This document shows, in pieces, positions 24,143-32,748 of a stretch of 64,000 bases of DNA. Location: positions 2,635,501 to 2,699,500 of the forward strand of contig NZ_JALEBH010000001.1 in NCBI RefSeq assembly GCF_022758885.1. Direction: 5' to 3'. Origin of the DNA: Sphingobium sp. BYY-5 (GTDB lineage Bacteria; Pseudomonadota; Alphaproteobacteria; Sphingomonadales; Sphingomonadaceae). Positions within the stretch are counted from its first letter, which is position 1; each line of letters begins with the position of its first letter. A program made the position numbers and the translations under genes. The notes beneath the pieces were generated by a model. It was not told the DNA's origin and made no database searches. It saw only the letters and a list, made by a program, of their open reading frames with translations.

Positions 24143-24658
24143 TCAATATTGGATGGTGACGGTCACGGCGCGGCGGTTCTGCGCCCAGGCCGCTTCGTCC
24201 GAACCCAGCGCGGCGGGGCGTTCCTTGCCATAGCTGACGGTGGTGATGCGGCCGGAATCGATGCCGAGCGAGGCGAGATAATTCTTCGCCGCATTGGCGC
24301 GGCGTTCGCCCAGCGCGATATTATAGTCGCGGGTGCCGCGTTCGTCGGCATGACCCTCGATCGTTACGCGCACGGTCGGGTTCTGCTGCAACCAGGCGGC
24401 CTGGCTTTGCAGCGTGGCCTGATCCTCGGCATCGACATCATATTGGTCGAGGCCGAAGAAGATGCGGTCGGACGCGACCGAGGCGATGAAGTCCTGCTGG
24501 CTGCCCTTGACCGGGCCGGACGGCGTGCTTGGGCCGGTCGGCGTGGTGACGTCACCGGTGCCGCCGGGGGCGGGGGGCAATTGTGCGGGCGGCTTCTTCG
24601 AACAGGCGGCCAGCGCGATGATGGCGGTCGCCATGACCAGGGTTCGGGATAATTTCAT
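24143..24658 (-). CDS. pal: Peptidoglycan-associated lipoprotein Pal
   Basis: A 171-residue lipoprotein. MKLSRTLVMATAIIALAACSKK has the lipobox LAAC, Cys19 being the lipidated residue. A Pro/Gly/Thr linker precedes the OmpA-like domain (DRIFFGLDQYDVDAEDQATLQSQAAWL, VTIEGHADERGTRDYNIALGERRANAAKNYL, YGKERPAALGSDEAAWAQNRRAVT) that binds diaminopimelate of peptidoglycan. AAGGAG seven bases before 24658 supports this ATG over one nine codons upstream. It closes the Tol-Pal set that constricts the outer membrane at division. Confidence 0.97.
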   Translation of the reverse strand: MKLSRTLVMATAIIALAACSKKPPAQLPPAPGGTGDVTTPTGPSTPSGPVKGSQQDFIASVASDRIFFGLDQYDVDAEDQATLQSQAAWLQQNPTVRVTIEGHADERGTRDYNIALGERRANAAKNYLASLGIDSGRITTVSYGKERPAALGSDEAAWAQNRRAVTVTIQY

Positions 24659-24774
24659 CGGGGATCTCCTTATTGCGCTGTCCACCGACCCGAAGGGACG
24701 GCGGCAGGGTTCGTGATATTCGTTACGCTGTCAAGACGATTGGGTTCCGCCGGGGCATGGATTCCTCGGAAATC

Positions 24775-26109
24775 TCAAGGTAGCAGCGGTCCCCAGGCCG
24801 GATCGGAGCCACTCAATGGCGTGGGGATGCGGCGTTCGTTGACCCCGGTCAGGTCGACCTGCCACACTTGGCTGGCGCCCTGCCTGCCGGGGGTGGTGCG
24901 GAAGAATTGCAACACCCGGCCATTGGGCGACCAGGTCGGCGCCTCGTCCTGCCAGCCATTGGTCAGGATGCGCTCATTGTCGCCGCTGGGCGACATGACC
25001 GCGATCTTGAAGTCGCCCGACAGCTTGGTGAAGGCGATCAGGTCGCCGCGCGGCGACCATTCCGGCGTCGCATAGCGGCCGCCGCCATGGCTGATGCGGC
25101 GCTGGTTGGAACCGTCCGCGTTCATGACATAGATTTGCTGTCCACCCGACCGGTCGCTTTCGAACACGATCTGCCGGCCGTCGGGCGAATAGCTGCCGCC
25201 CACGTCGATGCCGGGCGATGTGGTGAGGCGTACGGGCGATCCGCCGTTCGCGGACACGCGATAGATGTCGGTATTGCCCGCTACCGCCATGGAAAAGAGG
25301 ATGTTGCGGCCATCGGGCGACCAGCGCGGCGCGAAGGTCGCGTTGGTGCTTTCCGTCACCAGCTTCTGCTGCCCGGTGCCGATGTCGTAGATGTAGATGC
25401 GCACCCGGCTGCCCAGATAGCTCACATAGACGATCGACTTGTAATCGGGCGAGAAGCGCGGGGTCAGGGCGATCGACTGGCCATTGGTGATGAAACGGTG
25501 GTTGGCGCCGTCCGAATCCATGATCGCCAGCCGCTTGACGCGATTATCCTTTGGGCCGCTTTCGGCGATATAGGCGATACGGCTGTCGAAGAAGGGGCTT
25601 TCGCCCGACAGGCGGGCATAGATGGCGTCGGCGCATTTGTGCGCGGCGCGGCGCCAGTCGCGCGGGGCGACGACATAGCCCTGGCGGGTCAGTTCCTGCT
25701 TGAGCGCCACGTCATAGAGATAGCAGCCGACGGTGATGTCCGCCTCACCCCCGGTCGTGCGGACGAAGCCCTGTGCCAGCGCCTGATAGGTGCCCCATTT
25801 GTCATATTGGGGGAAGGTCACTTCCGGGAAGGCGACGGCGGGCAGGCCGCCCGGACCCGATGGGTCGAACAGGCCGGACCCCTTGAGGTCCGATGCGATC
25901 ACCTCGGCAATCTTGCGGCCCAGTTCGCTCGCAGTGCCAGCGGGTGTGGCCACGTCCTGCTGTGCGGGCAGGGCGGGGACGGCGATCTTCAGATTGCTGT
26001 CGATATCGCCGGTGACGTCGACCGATAGCTGCGCCATGGCGGGCGCGGACAGGATGGCGGCAAGCGCGGCGGTCGCCAGGGTCAGCCGGCGCAGCAAATT
26101 GATGTTCAT
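24775..26109 (-). CDS. tolB: Tol-Pal system beta-propeller protein TolB
   Basis: A 444-residue periplasmic protein with signal peptide ending APAMAQ. The N-terminal domain (VDVTGDIDSNLKIAVPALPAQQ) is followed by WD40-like repeats: HRFITNGQSIALTPRFSPDYKSIVYVS, TFAPRWSPDGRNILFS, VGGSYSPDGRQIVFESDRSG, YATPEWSPRGDLIAFT and EAPTWSPNGRVLQF. It binds Pal and is tuned by TolA. Its start overlaps the tolA stop (ATGA). Confidence 0.97.
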   Translation of the reverse strand: MNINLLRRLTLATAALAAILSAPAMAQLSVDVTGDIDSNLKIAVPALPAQQDVATPAGTASELGRKIAEVIASDLKGSGLFDPSGPGGLPAVAFPEVTFPQYDKWGTYQALAQGFVRTTGGEADITVGCYLYDVALKQELTRQGYVVAPRDWRRAAHKCADAIYARLSGESPFFDSRIAYIAESGPKDNRVKRLAIMDSDGANHRFITNGQSIALTPRFSPDYKSIVYVSYLGSRVRIYIYDIGTGQQKLVTESTNATFAPRWSPDGRNILFSMAVAGNTDIYRVSANGGSPVRLTTSPGIDVGGSYSPDGRQIVFESDRSGGQQIYVMNADGSNQRRISHGGGRYATPEWSPRGDLIAFTKLSGDFKIAVMSPSGDNERILTNGWQDEAPTWSPNGRVLQFFRTTPGRQGASQVWQVDLTGVNERRIPTPLSGSDPAWGPLLP

Positions 26110-27074
26110 CGGTTCAGCCTCGCGTCAAAGCGGAGTGGCCGGAGCCATTTCCATTGGTCATAATATTCGGGCGGCAGGTTCCGGAACGGCGCGGCGAGTT
26201 TCACCGCCTGGATCGCGCGTTCGGCATGGAGCTTTGCTTGCGGCTGGTTGCTGGCGGTGACGCCCAACTGGTCGATCACCTCCGGCGTGCCGATCAGCCC
26301 GCCATTCTTGTCGAGCCGCACTTCCAGCAGGGTGACGAGCTTGTCGGCGTCCGCGCCCGACGGCGCGCGCCAATGCGGTTTCAACTGCCGGCGGATCTCC
26401 GCGTCAAGCGCGGCTTTCTGCTGCGGCCCGATGGCGGCGGCGGGGGGGGGCGCTGCTTTACGCGGCGCATCCTCGGTTGTGTCGATGCCCTTGAGGAAAT
26501 CCTTGCCCAGCAATGACCCCTTGGGCTTGTCCGCCTTGCCCGCGCCGGAAGCGCGCGCGGGCGCATCGCTTTTCGCCTTGGCGTCGCTCTTGGCGGGCCT
26601 GGACGGCGCGGCGGCGGCCCTGGGCTTTTCCGGGGCGGGTTTCGCCTTGGGCGCAGGCTTTTCGAGCGCATGCGCGGGTTTGGCTGGAGTCTTGGCGACG
26701 TCCTTCTTCGCCGGCGCAGGCCTTTCCTGGGGCTTGGGCGGCTGCGCCTTCACCACGGGCCTGGGCTGCGGCGGAACAGGTCTGGGCTGCGGCGGTGCGG
26801 GCGTCGGTTGAGGTTGCGGCGGCTCAGGCACAGGCGCGGGCTTGGCGTCCTCGGTCGGTCCCTGTTCGGGCGCGACGCTTGGCGGTGGAGGCTGGGTCGA
26901 AATCTGCGGCGCTGTGGATTGCAGCGCCACCTCGTCCACCAGGCTTATGTCCATCGGCGGCGATTTCAGCTTCAACGGATTGGGGGTGGCCAGGAATCCG
27001 GCGGACAGCAAGCCGAACAGCAGGACATGTCCTGCCGTCGCTACGCCAAGGCCGATTTTTTCCGCGCGCTCCAT
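26106..27074 (-). CDS. tolA: TolA, energy-coupling protein of the Tol-Pal system
   Basis: A 322-residue protein with one N-terminal membrane segment (GLGVATAGHVLLFGLLSAGFL), a long Pro/Ala/Lys-rich periplasmic stretch at about residues 55-190, and a C-terminal TonB/TolA-like domain (AEIRRQLKPHWRAPSGADADKLVTLLEVRLDKNGGLIGTPEV ... AERAIQAVKLAAPFRNLPPEYYDQW). It transmits proton-motive energy from TolQR to TolB/Pal. The low-complexity middle gives strongly biased composition. It starts 19 bases after tolR. Confidence 0.95.
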   Translation of the reverse strand: MERAEKIGLGVATAGHVLLFGLLSAGFLATPNPLKLKSPPMDISLVDEVALQSTAPQISTQPPPPSVAPEQGPTEDAKPAPVPEPPQPQPTPAPPQPRPVPPQPRPVVKAQPPKPQERPAPAKKDVAKTPAKPAHALEKPAPKAKPAPEKPRAAAAPSRPAKSDAKAKSDAPARASGAGKADKPKGSLLGKDFLKGIDTTEDAPRKAAPPPAAAIGPQQKAALDAEIRRQLKPHWRAPSGADADKLVTLLEVRLDKNGGLIGTPEVIDQLGVTASNQPQAKLHAERAIQAVKLAAPFRNLPPEYYDQWKWLRPLRFDARLNR

Positions 27075-27092
27075 ATAGTTGATCTATGGTCC

Positions 27093-27563
27093 CTATTCTG
27101 AACCGCCGCTGTCCGGCCCGGCGCCCGACCCGGCATCCGTGCTGACCAGCGACACCTTGTTGAGGCCCGCCCGGTTCAGCTCACCCATCACCCGCATCAC
27201 CCGGCCATAGTCGAGTGCGGTGTCGGCGCGCAGGAATATCTGCGGCGGTTCGGGCTGGCCGGCATGGGCGGAGGCGATCTCGGCCAGGCGACCCGGCAGG
27301 TCGGCGTCGCTTATCTGCGCCTCGTCGATGAAGAGGCCGCCGTCGCGGTCGATCGACAGGATTGTCGGTTTGGCGTCTGCATCCAGTCCCTTGGCGCGGG
27401 TTTCGGGCAGGTTCACCGGCACGCCCGTCACCAGCAACGGCGCCGTCACCATGAAGATGATGAGCAGCACCAGCATGACGTCGACCAGCGGCGTCACGTT
27501 GATGTCCGCCATGGGCGCCCGCCCGCGCCCGCGACGGCCGGAAGGAGGGCCGGACATCGCCAT
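27093..27563 (-). CDS. tolR: TolR (ExbD family)
   Basis: A 156-residue protein with PMADINVTPLVDVMLVLLIIFMVTAPLL, the ExbD/TolR transmembrane helix with its essential Asp (LVDVML), then a periplasmic domain (RVMRVMGELNRAGLNKVSLVS). The ATG at 27563 shares a base with the stop of the 23-codon reading frame upstream and has AAGGAG nine bases before it; longer frames reading into the repeat region are unlikely. Confidence 0.95.
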   Translation of the reverse strand: MAMSGPPSGRRGRGRAPMADINVTPLVDVMLVLLIIFMVTAPLLVTGVPVNLPETRAKGLDADAKPTILSIDRDGGLFIDEAQISDADLPGRLAEIASAHAGQPEPPQIFLRADTALDYGRVMRVMGELNRAGLNKVSLVSTDAGSGAGPDSGGSE

Positions 27564-27634
27564 CAGCGCGCTCCTTCGTTTGCAGCGATGCCCAAGTTCA
27601 TCGCCTTTTCTTTTGCAGCGATGCCCAAGGTCAT
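27563..27634 (-). CDS. Possible 23-residue micro-ORF between tolQ and tolR, made of a tandem 11-residue repeat
   Basis: An ATG overlapping the tolQ stop (ATGA) opens a frame of 23 codons, MTLGIAAKEKA followed by MNLGIAANEGAR, whose TGA overlaps the tolR start (TGATG). Thus stop-start overlaps link tolQ, this frame and tolR. The frame itself carries the tolR ribosome-binding site. It may be a genuine small peptide, or a coupling leader left by a 33-bp duplication. I know of no described protein here; expression is unproven. Confidence 0.4.
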   Translation of the reverse strand: MTLGIAAKEKAMNLGIAANEGAR

Positions 27635-27638
27635 CGCT
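27579..27638. repeat. Tandem direct repeat, period 33 bp, at the tolQ-tolR junction
   Basis: Copies at 27579-27605 and 27612-27638 match at 25 of 27 positions (core TTTGCAGCGATGCCCAAG). The period of 33 keeps the reading frame of the 23-codon ORF. One copy includes the tolQ stop codon. Confidence 0.85.
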
Positions 27639-28335
27639 GCGCCTCCAGTTCACGGCTGAGCGTCGAATAGAAGCCGTCGGCAAAGCGCGTCAGGCTCGAT
27701 TCCAGCCGGTTGATGCCATGGCTGAACCGGTTGTAGGCGATGACCGCGGGGATGGCGGCAAACAGGCCGATGGCGGTGGCGAACAGCGCTTCGGCAATGC
27801 CCGGCGCGACGACGGCGAGCGAACTGTTCTGCTCCGCCGCGATTGAGGTGAAGGCGCGCATGATGCCCCAGACGGTGCCGAACAGGCCGACGAAGGGCGC
27901 CACCGATCCGACCGTCGCCAATATGTTCAGCCGGTCGGACAGACGATCGACCTCTGCCGCGATCGTGCTCGACATGGTGGTCGACAGGCGATCGCGCGTG
28001 CCGTCGCGGTCGATCACCTTCTGCGCGGTCGATCGGCGCCATTCGCCGACCCCTGCCGCCATCACCTTGGCTGCGGGGAAATCCGCCTTGCCGCGCGATT
28101 CATAGAAGCGGTCGATATCTTCGGCCTTCCAGAAATCCTGCTCGAACTTCCGGCTTTCCTTGCTCGCCTTGCGCAGCGTGAAGCTGAAGCCGAGGATGAT
28201 CGCCCAGGTCCAGATGCTGGCCAGCAGCAGGCCGAACATCACACCTTTGACGACGATATCGGCCTGCAGGAACAGAGCGAGAGGGGAAATGGTCGCGGCG
28301 TCGGTCATCGCGCCGGCAGGCAGGTTGAGGGTCAT
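27631..28335 (-). CDS. tolQ: TolQ (MotA/TolQ/ExbB proton channel family)
   Basis: A 234-residue inner-membrane protein with three hydrophobic segments: LALFLQADIVVKGVMFGLLLASIWTWAII, NILATVGSVAPFVGLFGTVWGIMRAF and GIAEALFATAIGLFAAIPAVIAYNRF. These are the TolQ/ExbB pore motifs; Thr in GLFGTVWG and in FATAIGL line the proton path. With TolR it powers TolA. The ATG at 28335 overlaps the ybgC stop (ATGA); an ATG eight codons earlier lies inside ybgC. Confidence 0.96.
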   Translation of the reverse strand: MTLNLPAGAMTDAATISPLALFLQADIVVKGVMFGLLLASIWTWAIILGFSFTLRKASKESRKFEQDFWKAEDIDRFYESRGKADFPAAKVMAAGVGEWRRSTAQKVIDRDGTRDRLSTTMSSTIAAEVDRLSDRLNILATVGSVAPFVGLFGTVWGIMRAFTSIAAEQNSSLAVVAPGIAEALFATAIGLFAAIPAVIAYNRFSHGINRLESSLTRFADGFYSTLSRELEAQR

Positions 28336-28802
28336 GGGTGGATGTCTTCCCCTTGGCAAAGGCGGGTAAAAATGTCGGTCCAGGCTTTGGGTTGCCGCTG
28401 CGGACGGCCTTGCGGCGTCAGCCAGGCGGCGGTGACGGTGGCGTCGGTCAACTGTTCCTCGCCCCGCATGACTGACTGATGAATGGAACAGCTTGCCGCG
28501 CGTACATCGACGACGCGGCTCACCACCATCAGGTCGTCGTCCAGCCGTGCCGGACGGCGATAGCGGATCTGGAGGTCGGCGACGGCATAGACGCCACTGC
28601 CACCTTCATGTTCGCCGCGCTGGTCGATGCCGGCGATGCGCAGCATGTCGGACCGGGCGCGCTCCATATAGCGCAGATAATTGGCGTGATAGACAAGGCC
28701 GGACAGGTCCGTGTCCTCGAAATAGATGCGCAGGGGGAAATGATGCACGGCGGCGACGAAGCGTCCGGTCGCTGGCGCTGGCATCAATTCGGAAACAGGC
28801 AT
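28332..28802 (-). CDS. ybgC: YbgC-type acyl-CoA thioesterase
   Basis: A 156-residue hotdog-fold protein. RIYFEDTDLSGLVYHANYLRYMERARSDML contains the 4-hydroxybenzoyl-CoA thioesterase signature with catalytic Asp (EDTDLSG). It leads the tol-pal operon, its usual place in proteobacteria, where it acts on acyl-CoA/ACP thioesters at the cell envelope. Nothing clear is seen in the 178-bp gap to the divergent 3-hydroxyacyl-CoA dehydrogenase, which must hold both promoters. Confidence 0.94.
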   Translation of the reverse strand: MPVSELMPAPATGRFVAAVHHFPLRIYFEDTDLSGLVYHANYLRYMERARSDMLRIAGIDQRGEHEGGSGVYAVADLQIRYRRPARLDDDLMVVSRVVDVRAASCSIHQSVMRGEEQLTDATVTAAWLTPQGRPQRQPKAWTDIFTRLCQGEDIHP

Positions 28803-28980
28803 GGCGGGCTTTTAAACATGGTGGCGGCCACACGCAAAGCCGGAAATGTCGAGGACGCGACCAATCCGTCCGAAGGGGCGGCAGGTTTCATCGTCTGAAG
28901 GATTTCTCGGAAGGCCCGCACTGGCCGTCGAGCGGCGGCGCGGTTAAGGGGAAGCGACGAGTCAAGACGGAGAGCAAGGC

Positions 28981-29859
28981 ATGACGGATATTCGCACGGT
29001 GGGCGTGATCGGTGCGGGGCAGATGGGCGCGGGCATCGCCCAGGTCGCGGCGCAGGCGGGCTATGACGTCATTCTTTCCGACATCGATCTGCCGCGCGCG
29101 GAAAAGGGGCTGGCGGGCATCGCCAGGCTGCTCGGCAAGGCGGTCGAGAAGGAGAAGATCACCCGGTCCGACGCCGATGCTGCGCTCGCCCGGATCAGGC
29201 CGGTCGGCGACATCGCGCCCCTGGCCGACGCGCAACTGGTGATCGAGGCCGCGACCGAACGCGAGGAAGTGAAGCGCGGCATCTTCGCCAATGTCGGCAA
29301 GATATTGGCGGAAGGCGCCATCCTCGCCACCAACACCTCCTCCATTCCCATCACCCGGCTGGCGCAGGCTGCGCCCGACGCAGGCCGCTTCGTCGGCGTG
29401 CATTTCTTCAACCCGGTGCCGGTGATGGTGCTGGTGGAGGTCATTCGCGGCCTTGCCACCACGCCCGAAACGGTAGCGGCGGTGGAAGGCTTCGCCGCGA
29501 AGATCGGCAAGACGACCGTCCATGCCTTCGACGCGCCCGGCTTCGTCGTGAACCGCATCCTGCTGCCGATGCTGAACGAAGCGGTGTTCGTGCTGGGCGA
29601 GGGCGTTGGCAGCGTCGTGGACATCGATCAGGGCTGCAAGCTGGGCCTCAACCATCCGATGGGGCCGCTGACGTTGCTGGATTTCGTTGGCCTGGATACG
29701 GCTCTGGAAATCCTGAACGTGTTCCTGAGCACCACCGGCGATCCCAAATATCGCCCCGCGCCGCTGCTGGTGAAATATGTCGAGGCGGGCTGGTATGGCC
29801 GCAAGACGGGGCGCGGCTTCTACGACTATTCGGGACCGGAGCCGGTGCCGACCCGCTGA
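28981..29859 (+). CDS. 3-hydroxybutyryl-CoA dehydrogenase
   Basis: A 292-residue protein. [27 protein letters not shown] is the NAD-binding Rossmann start; [35 protein letters not shown] (catalytic His) and [15 protein letters not shown] are the family blocks, ending in the dimerisation domain ([31 protein letters not shown]). It oxidises short (S)-3-hydroxyacyl-CoA in beta-oxidation or PHB/butyrate metabolism. It is a single gene, monocistronic by spacing. Confidence 0.93.
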   Translation: MTDIRTVGVIGAGQMGAGIAQVAAQAGYDVILSDIDLPRAEKGLAGIARLLGKAVEKEKITRSDADAALARIRPVGDIAPLADAQLVIEAATEREEVKRGIFANVGKILAEGAILATNTSSIPITRLAQAAPDAGRFVGVHFFNPVPVMVLVEVIRGLATTPETVAAVEGFAAKIGKTTVHAFDAPGFVVNRILLPMLNEAVFVLGEGVGSVVDIDQGCKLGLNHPMGPLTLLDFVGLDTALEILNVFLSTTGDPKYRPAPLLVKYVEAGWYGRKTGRGFYDYSGPEPVPTR

Positions 29860-29898
29860 GGGGGCATGGCTTGCTTTCCAGACCCGCTTCCTCTAGGG

Positions 29899-30094
29899 AC
29901 CGGCCCGTCATCTGGGGAGTAGCCAGCCGTTCCGCCTTGAGCGAACGGGCCATATGTCAACATATTTGGCCGAGAGGTCATGGCATATGGGAAGCGGCGA
30001 TGGCCGCATCGGGCGAGACCAATGGCATCGGCGCTTTTCTGTCCGGCCGGGCGGAAGGCGACGATGGCATTGTGTCTGTCAACTTCGCCCGGCC
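29899..30094 (+). promoter_or_regulatory. yybP-ykoY (Mn2+) riboswitch with expression platform
   Basis: The leader of the following transporter gene contains the hallmark segments of this riboswitch: TCTGGGGAGTAGCCAGCC at 29911, the conserved TCAACATA loop with TTGGCCGAGAGGTCATGGCA after it, and GGGCGAGACCAATGGCA at 30011. Aptamer about 29899-30034. Downstream, GGCCGGGCG at 30045-30053 and CGCCCGGCC at 30086-30094 can form a nine-base stem ending ten bases before the start codon, fitting control of translation. Established members of the class bind Mn2+ and control Mn exporters. Confidence 0.9.
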
Positions 30095-30103
30095 CCGGAA
30101 TAG

Positions 30104-30685
30104 ATGATGGAAGCTCTCTTCACCTCCGCCGTGCTCGTCGCGCTCGCCGAAATGGGCGACAAGACGCAATTGCTCGCCATGCTGCTCGCCACCCGCTTCA
30201 GGAAGCCGGTGCCGATCATCCTGGGCATCCTGGTCGCGACCCTCGCCAATCATTTCCTGGCCGCGCTGGTCGGCCATTCGATCGCGGGCGTGCTGACCCA
30301 GCCCTGGTTCCGTTATGCGGTCGCGGCCTCCTTCATTGCGATGGCGGCCTGGACCCTCATCCCCGACAAGATCGATGAAGATGCGCCGCTGAAGGCGCCG
30401 TCCAGGGCGGGCGTGTTCGTCACCACGCTGGTCGCCTTCTTCCTGGTCGAGATGGGCGACAAGACCCAGGTCGCGACGGTGGCGCTGGGTGCGCGCTTCG
30501 ACAATCTGCTCGCGGTGACGGCCGGCACCACGCTGGGCATGATGGTCGCCAACGTCCCCGCCGTGCTGTTTGGCGAGGCGCTGGCCAAGAAGGTGCCGAT
30601 GCGCGCGTTGCAGGTGGGCGCGGCGTTCCTGTTCCTGTTCCTGGGCCTGTGGATGCTGGCCGACCTTCAGGGCTGGTTCGGGTAA
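30104..30685 (+). CDS. GDT1/TMEM165-family (UPF0016) Mn2+ exporter
   Basis: A 193-residue membrane protein with six hydrophobic segments in two homologous halves. Each half carries the family signature E-x-G-D-K-T: LAEMGDKTQLLAMLLATRF at residues 14-32 and LVEMGDKTQVATVALGARF at about 110-128. Members export Mn2+ (or Ca2+). The Mn2+ riboswitch in the leader fits this role. Start is one of two adjacent ATGs at 30104/30107. Confidence 0.93.
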   Translation: MMEALFTSAVLVALAEMGDKTQLLAMLLATRFRKPVPIILGILVATLANHFLAALVGHSIAGVLTQPWFRYAVAASFIAMAAWTLIPDKIDEDAPLKAPSRAGVFVTTLVAFFLVEMGDKTQVATVALGARFDNLLAVTAGTTLGMMVANVPAVLFGEALAKKVPMRALQVGAAFLFLFLGLWMLADLQGWFG

Positions 30686-30787
30686 AAAAGGAACGGGCTG
30701 CGTGGCTGGCGGTTGTCAGCGCGCGGCGGCTGTTGCAAGGGGATGGGCAGAGTCATTCCCCTTGGCGAAAGATATGGGACGCGCGTG

Positions 30788-31714
30788 ATGAAGGACAGTC
30801 TGGTTACGATCTTCGGCGGCGGCGGTTTTCTGGGCCGGCAGGTCGCACAGGCGCTGATGGCGCGTGGCGCGCGCGTGCGCATCGCGCAGCGCGACCTCGC
30901 CACCGCGTTCAAGGTCAAGTCGCTCGGCAATCTGGGTCAGACCCAGTTCGTCGCCGCCGACATCCGCAAGCCGGAGACGGTTGCCCGCGCCATCACCGGC
31001 AGCGACATCGTCATCAATCTGGTCGGCATCCTTTCCGGCGATTTCGAAGCCTTCCATCATCAGGGCGCGGCCAATGTGGCGAAGGCCGCGGCGGCGGCTG
31101 GCGTCCAGGCGCTGGTCCATGTCTCGGCGATCGGTGCGGATGCGGCCAGTCCTTCGGCCTATGGGCGGTCGAAGGCCGCCGGCGAGGAAGCGGTCAAGGC
31201 CGCTTTTCCCGCTGCGACCATCATCCGTCCGTCGATCATCTTCGGACCGGAGGACCAGTTCCTCAACCGTTTCGCGGACATCGTCCGCGTGGCGCCGGTC
31301 GTGCCGGTGATCGGCGCGGCGACGAAGTTCCAGCCCGTCTATGTCGCCGACGTGGCGCAGGCGATCGCCCATGCCGCGGAGCAGCCGGGCGTTCATGGCG
31401 GCAAGACCTTCGAGGTCGCCGGCCCGCAGGTGATGAGCATGAAGGAAATCAACGCCTGGATTGCAAAGGCGATCGGTTGCGACAAGACGCTGGTTGAAGT
31501 GCCCGGCGGCATCGCGGCGCTGCTGGCCCTGCTGCCTGGCGGGCCGATCACGCGCGACCAACTCGCCATGCTGGGCCGCGACAATGTCGCCGCACCGGGG
31601 ACGGAAGGATTGGAAGCGCTGGGCGTCGCGCCCACGCCGCTGGGCGCGGTCGCCGACAAATGGATGGTCCGATACCGTCGCCATGGTCGCTTCGCCGGTC
31701 GGGCCAAGGCCTGA
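30788..31714 (+). CDS. NDUFA9-like NAD(P)-binding protein (atypical SDR)
   Basis: A 308-residue protein with TIFGGGGFLGRQVAQALMARGARVRIAQRD (GGxGxxG dinucleotide site), VINLVGIL, VHVSAIGADAASPSAYGRSKAAGEEAV and TIIRPSIIFGPEDQFLNRFA. This is the complex I NDUFA9-subunit-like family, a common alphaproteobacterial protein that lacks a proven catalytic role. The ATG at 30788 is chosen because the nucleotide fold starts at once; longer frames from 30713 or 30743 would add unrelated residues. Confidence 0.88.
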   Translation: MKDSLVTIFGGGGFLGRQVAQALMARGARVRIAQRDLATAFKVKSLGNLGQTQFVAADIRKPETVARAITGSDIVINLVGILSGDFEAFHHQGAANVAKAAAAAGVQALVHVSAIGADAASPSAYGRSKAAGEEAVKAAFPAATIIRPSIIFGPEDQFLNRFADIVRVAPVVPVIGAATKFQPVYVADVAQAIAHAAEQPGVHGGKTFEVAGPQVMSMKEINAWIAKAIGCDKTLVEVPGGIAALLALLPGGPITRDQLAMLGRDNVAAPGTEGLEALGVAPTPLGAVADKWMVRYRRHGRFAGRAKA

Positions 31715-31890
31715 TCGATCCCTCGCGCTCGACGGGCCGATGATCGGCCGCGACCGGCCGTGATCGGGCGTCCTTGCCTTTTCGCTGCACTGCGGCATGG
31801 TGCGGCTCCCAATATGTTGCGCTCTACGGCCCTCTCCGCTTTCCGGGGAGGGTTTGGCGCGCCAAGCCCCGTCGAGGATCTCACAAACCC

Positions 31891-32700
31891 ATGGACCTGC
31901 ATTATCTGACCGTCATCCTGCTGGGCATTGTCGAGGGGCTGACGGAATTCCTTCCCGTTTCCTCCACCGGTCACCTGATCCTTGCCAGCGAATTGCTGGG
32001 ATATGATGCTTCCACCTGGGCGATGTTCAACGTCGTCATCCAGTTGGGCGCGATCCTGGCGGTGGTCGTGCTTTACTGGCGCACCTTCTGGGCGGTGGGG
32101 ATGGGGCTGCTGCGGCGCGAGCCGGTAAGCTGGCGCTTCCTGCGCAACCTTGTGCTCGCGTTCATCCCCTCCGCCATCATCGGCCTGGCGTTGCACGATT
32201 ATATTGAGGTGCTGCTGGGCGCGCCGCGCGTGGTCGCCTGGGCGTTGATCGTGGGCGGCATCGCCATCCTGTTGATCGAGCGGGCGGTGAAGGAACAGCG
32301 CTTCCACGGTATCGCCGACATCCCGGCCGTGCGCGTGATCGGCATCGGCCTGATCCAGTGCATCGCCATGATCCCCGGCATCAGCCGTTCGGGGGCGACG
32401 ATCATGGGCGCGCTGACGCTGGGCGTGGAACGGCGCACGGCCGCCGAGTTCAGCTTTTTCCTCGCCATCCCCACCATGCTGGGTGCGACGACGCTGGAAC
32501 TGCTCAAGAAGGGCGATCAGATCACCAGCGGAACGGTAGGCTGGGACAGTATTGCGCTGGGTTTCATCGTCTCCTTCTTCGTCGCCCTGCTGGTCATCAA
32601 ATGGTTCGTCGGGCTGGTATCGAAGCACGGTTTTGCCCCCTTTGCCTGGTATCGAATCATTGCCGGCGTGGCCGCGCTGATCTGGCTGACGATGAGGTAG
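31891..32700 (+). CDS. uppP: Undecaprenyl-diphosphatase UppP (BacA)
   Basis: A 269-residue membrane protein. GIVEGLTEFLPVSSTGHLILASELLG (catalytic Glu/Glu and SSTGH) and GLIQCIAMIPGISRSGATIMGALTLGVERRTAAEFSFFLAIPTMLGA (PGxSRSG) are the two BacA motifs. It recycles undecaprenyl diphosphate for cell-wall synthesis and confers bacitracin tolerance. The upstream gap (31715-31890) holds only a GC-rich hairpin (CCTCTCC/GGGGAGG) and no gene. Confidence 0.97.
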   Translation: MDLHYLTVILLGIVEGLTEFLPVSSTGHLILASELLGYDASTWAMFNVVIQLGAILAVVVLYWRTFWAVGMGLLRREPVSWRFLRNLVLAFIPSAIIGLALHDYIEVLLGAPRVVAWALIVGGIAILLIERAVKEQRFHGIADIPAVRVIGIGLIQCIAMIPGISRSGATIMGALTLGVERRTAAEFSFFLAIPTMLGATTLELLKKGDQITSGTVGWDSIALGFIVSFFVALLVIKWFVGLVSKHGFAPFAWYRIIAGVAALIWLTMR

Positions 32701-32731
32701 GTCCGGATCGGTCTTAATTGCAGCCCGTTAC

Positions 32732-32748
32732 TTGCGATTCATTCGCAA
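32732..32748. promoter_or_regulatory. Perfect palindrome TTGCGATTCATTCGCAA upstream of gltD
   Basis: Six-base arms TTGCGA and TCGCAA flank TTCAT. It lies 119 bases before gltD, followed by the A-rich CAACTAACAGCAAAAAGG. It resembles alphaproteobacterial iron-responsive boxes as much as nitrogen-control sites, so the binding factor is uncertain. Confidence 0.4.

Noticed and set aside
27579..27638. Direct repeats as a CRISPR array
   Set aside because: Only two copies six bases apart in a coding-like frame; no spacers and no cas genes anywhere in the window.
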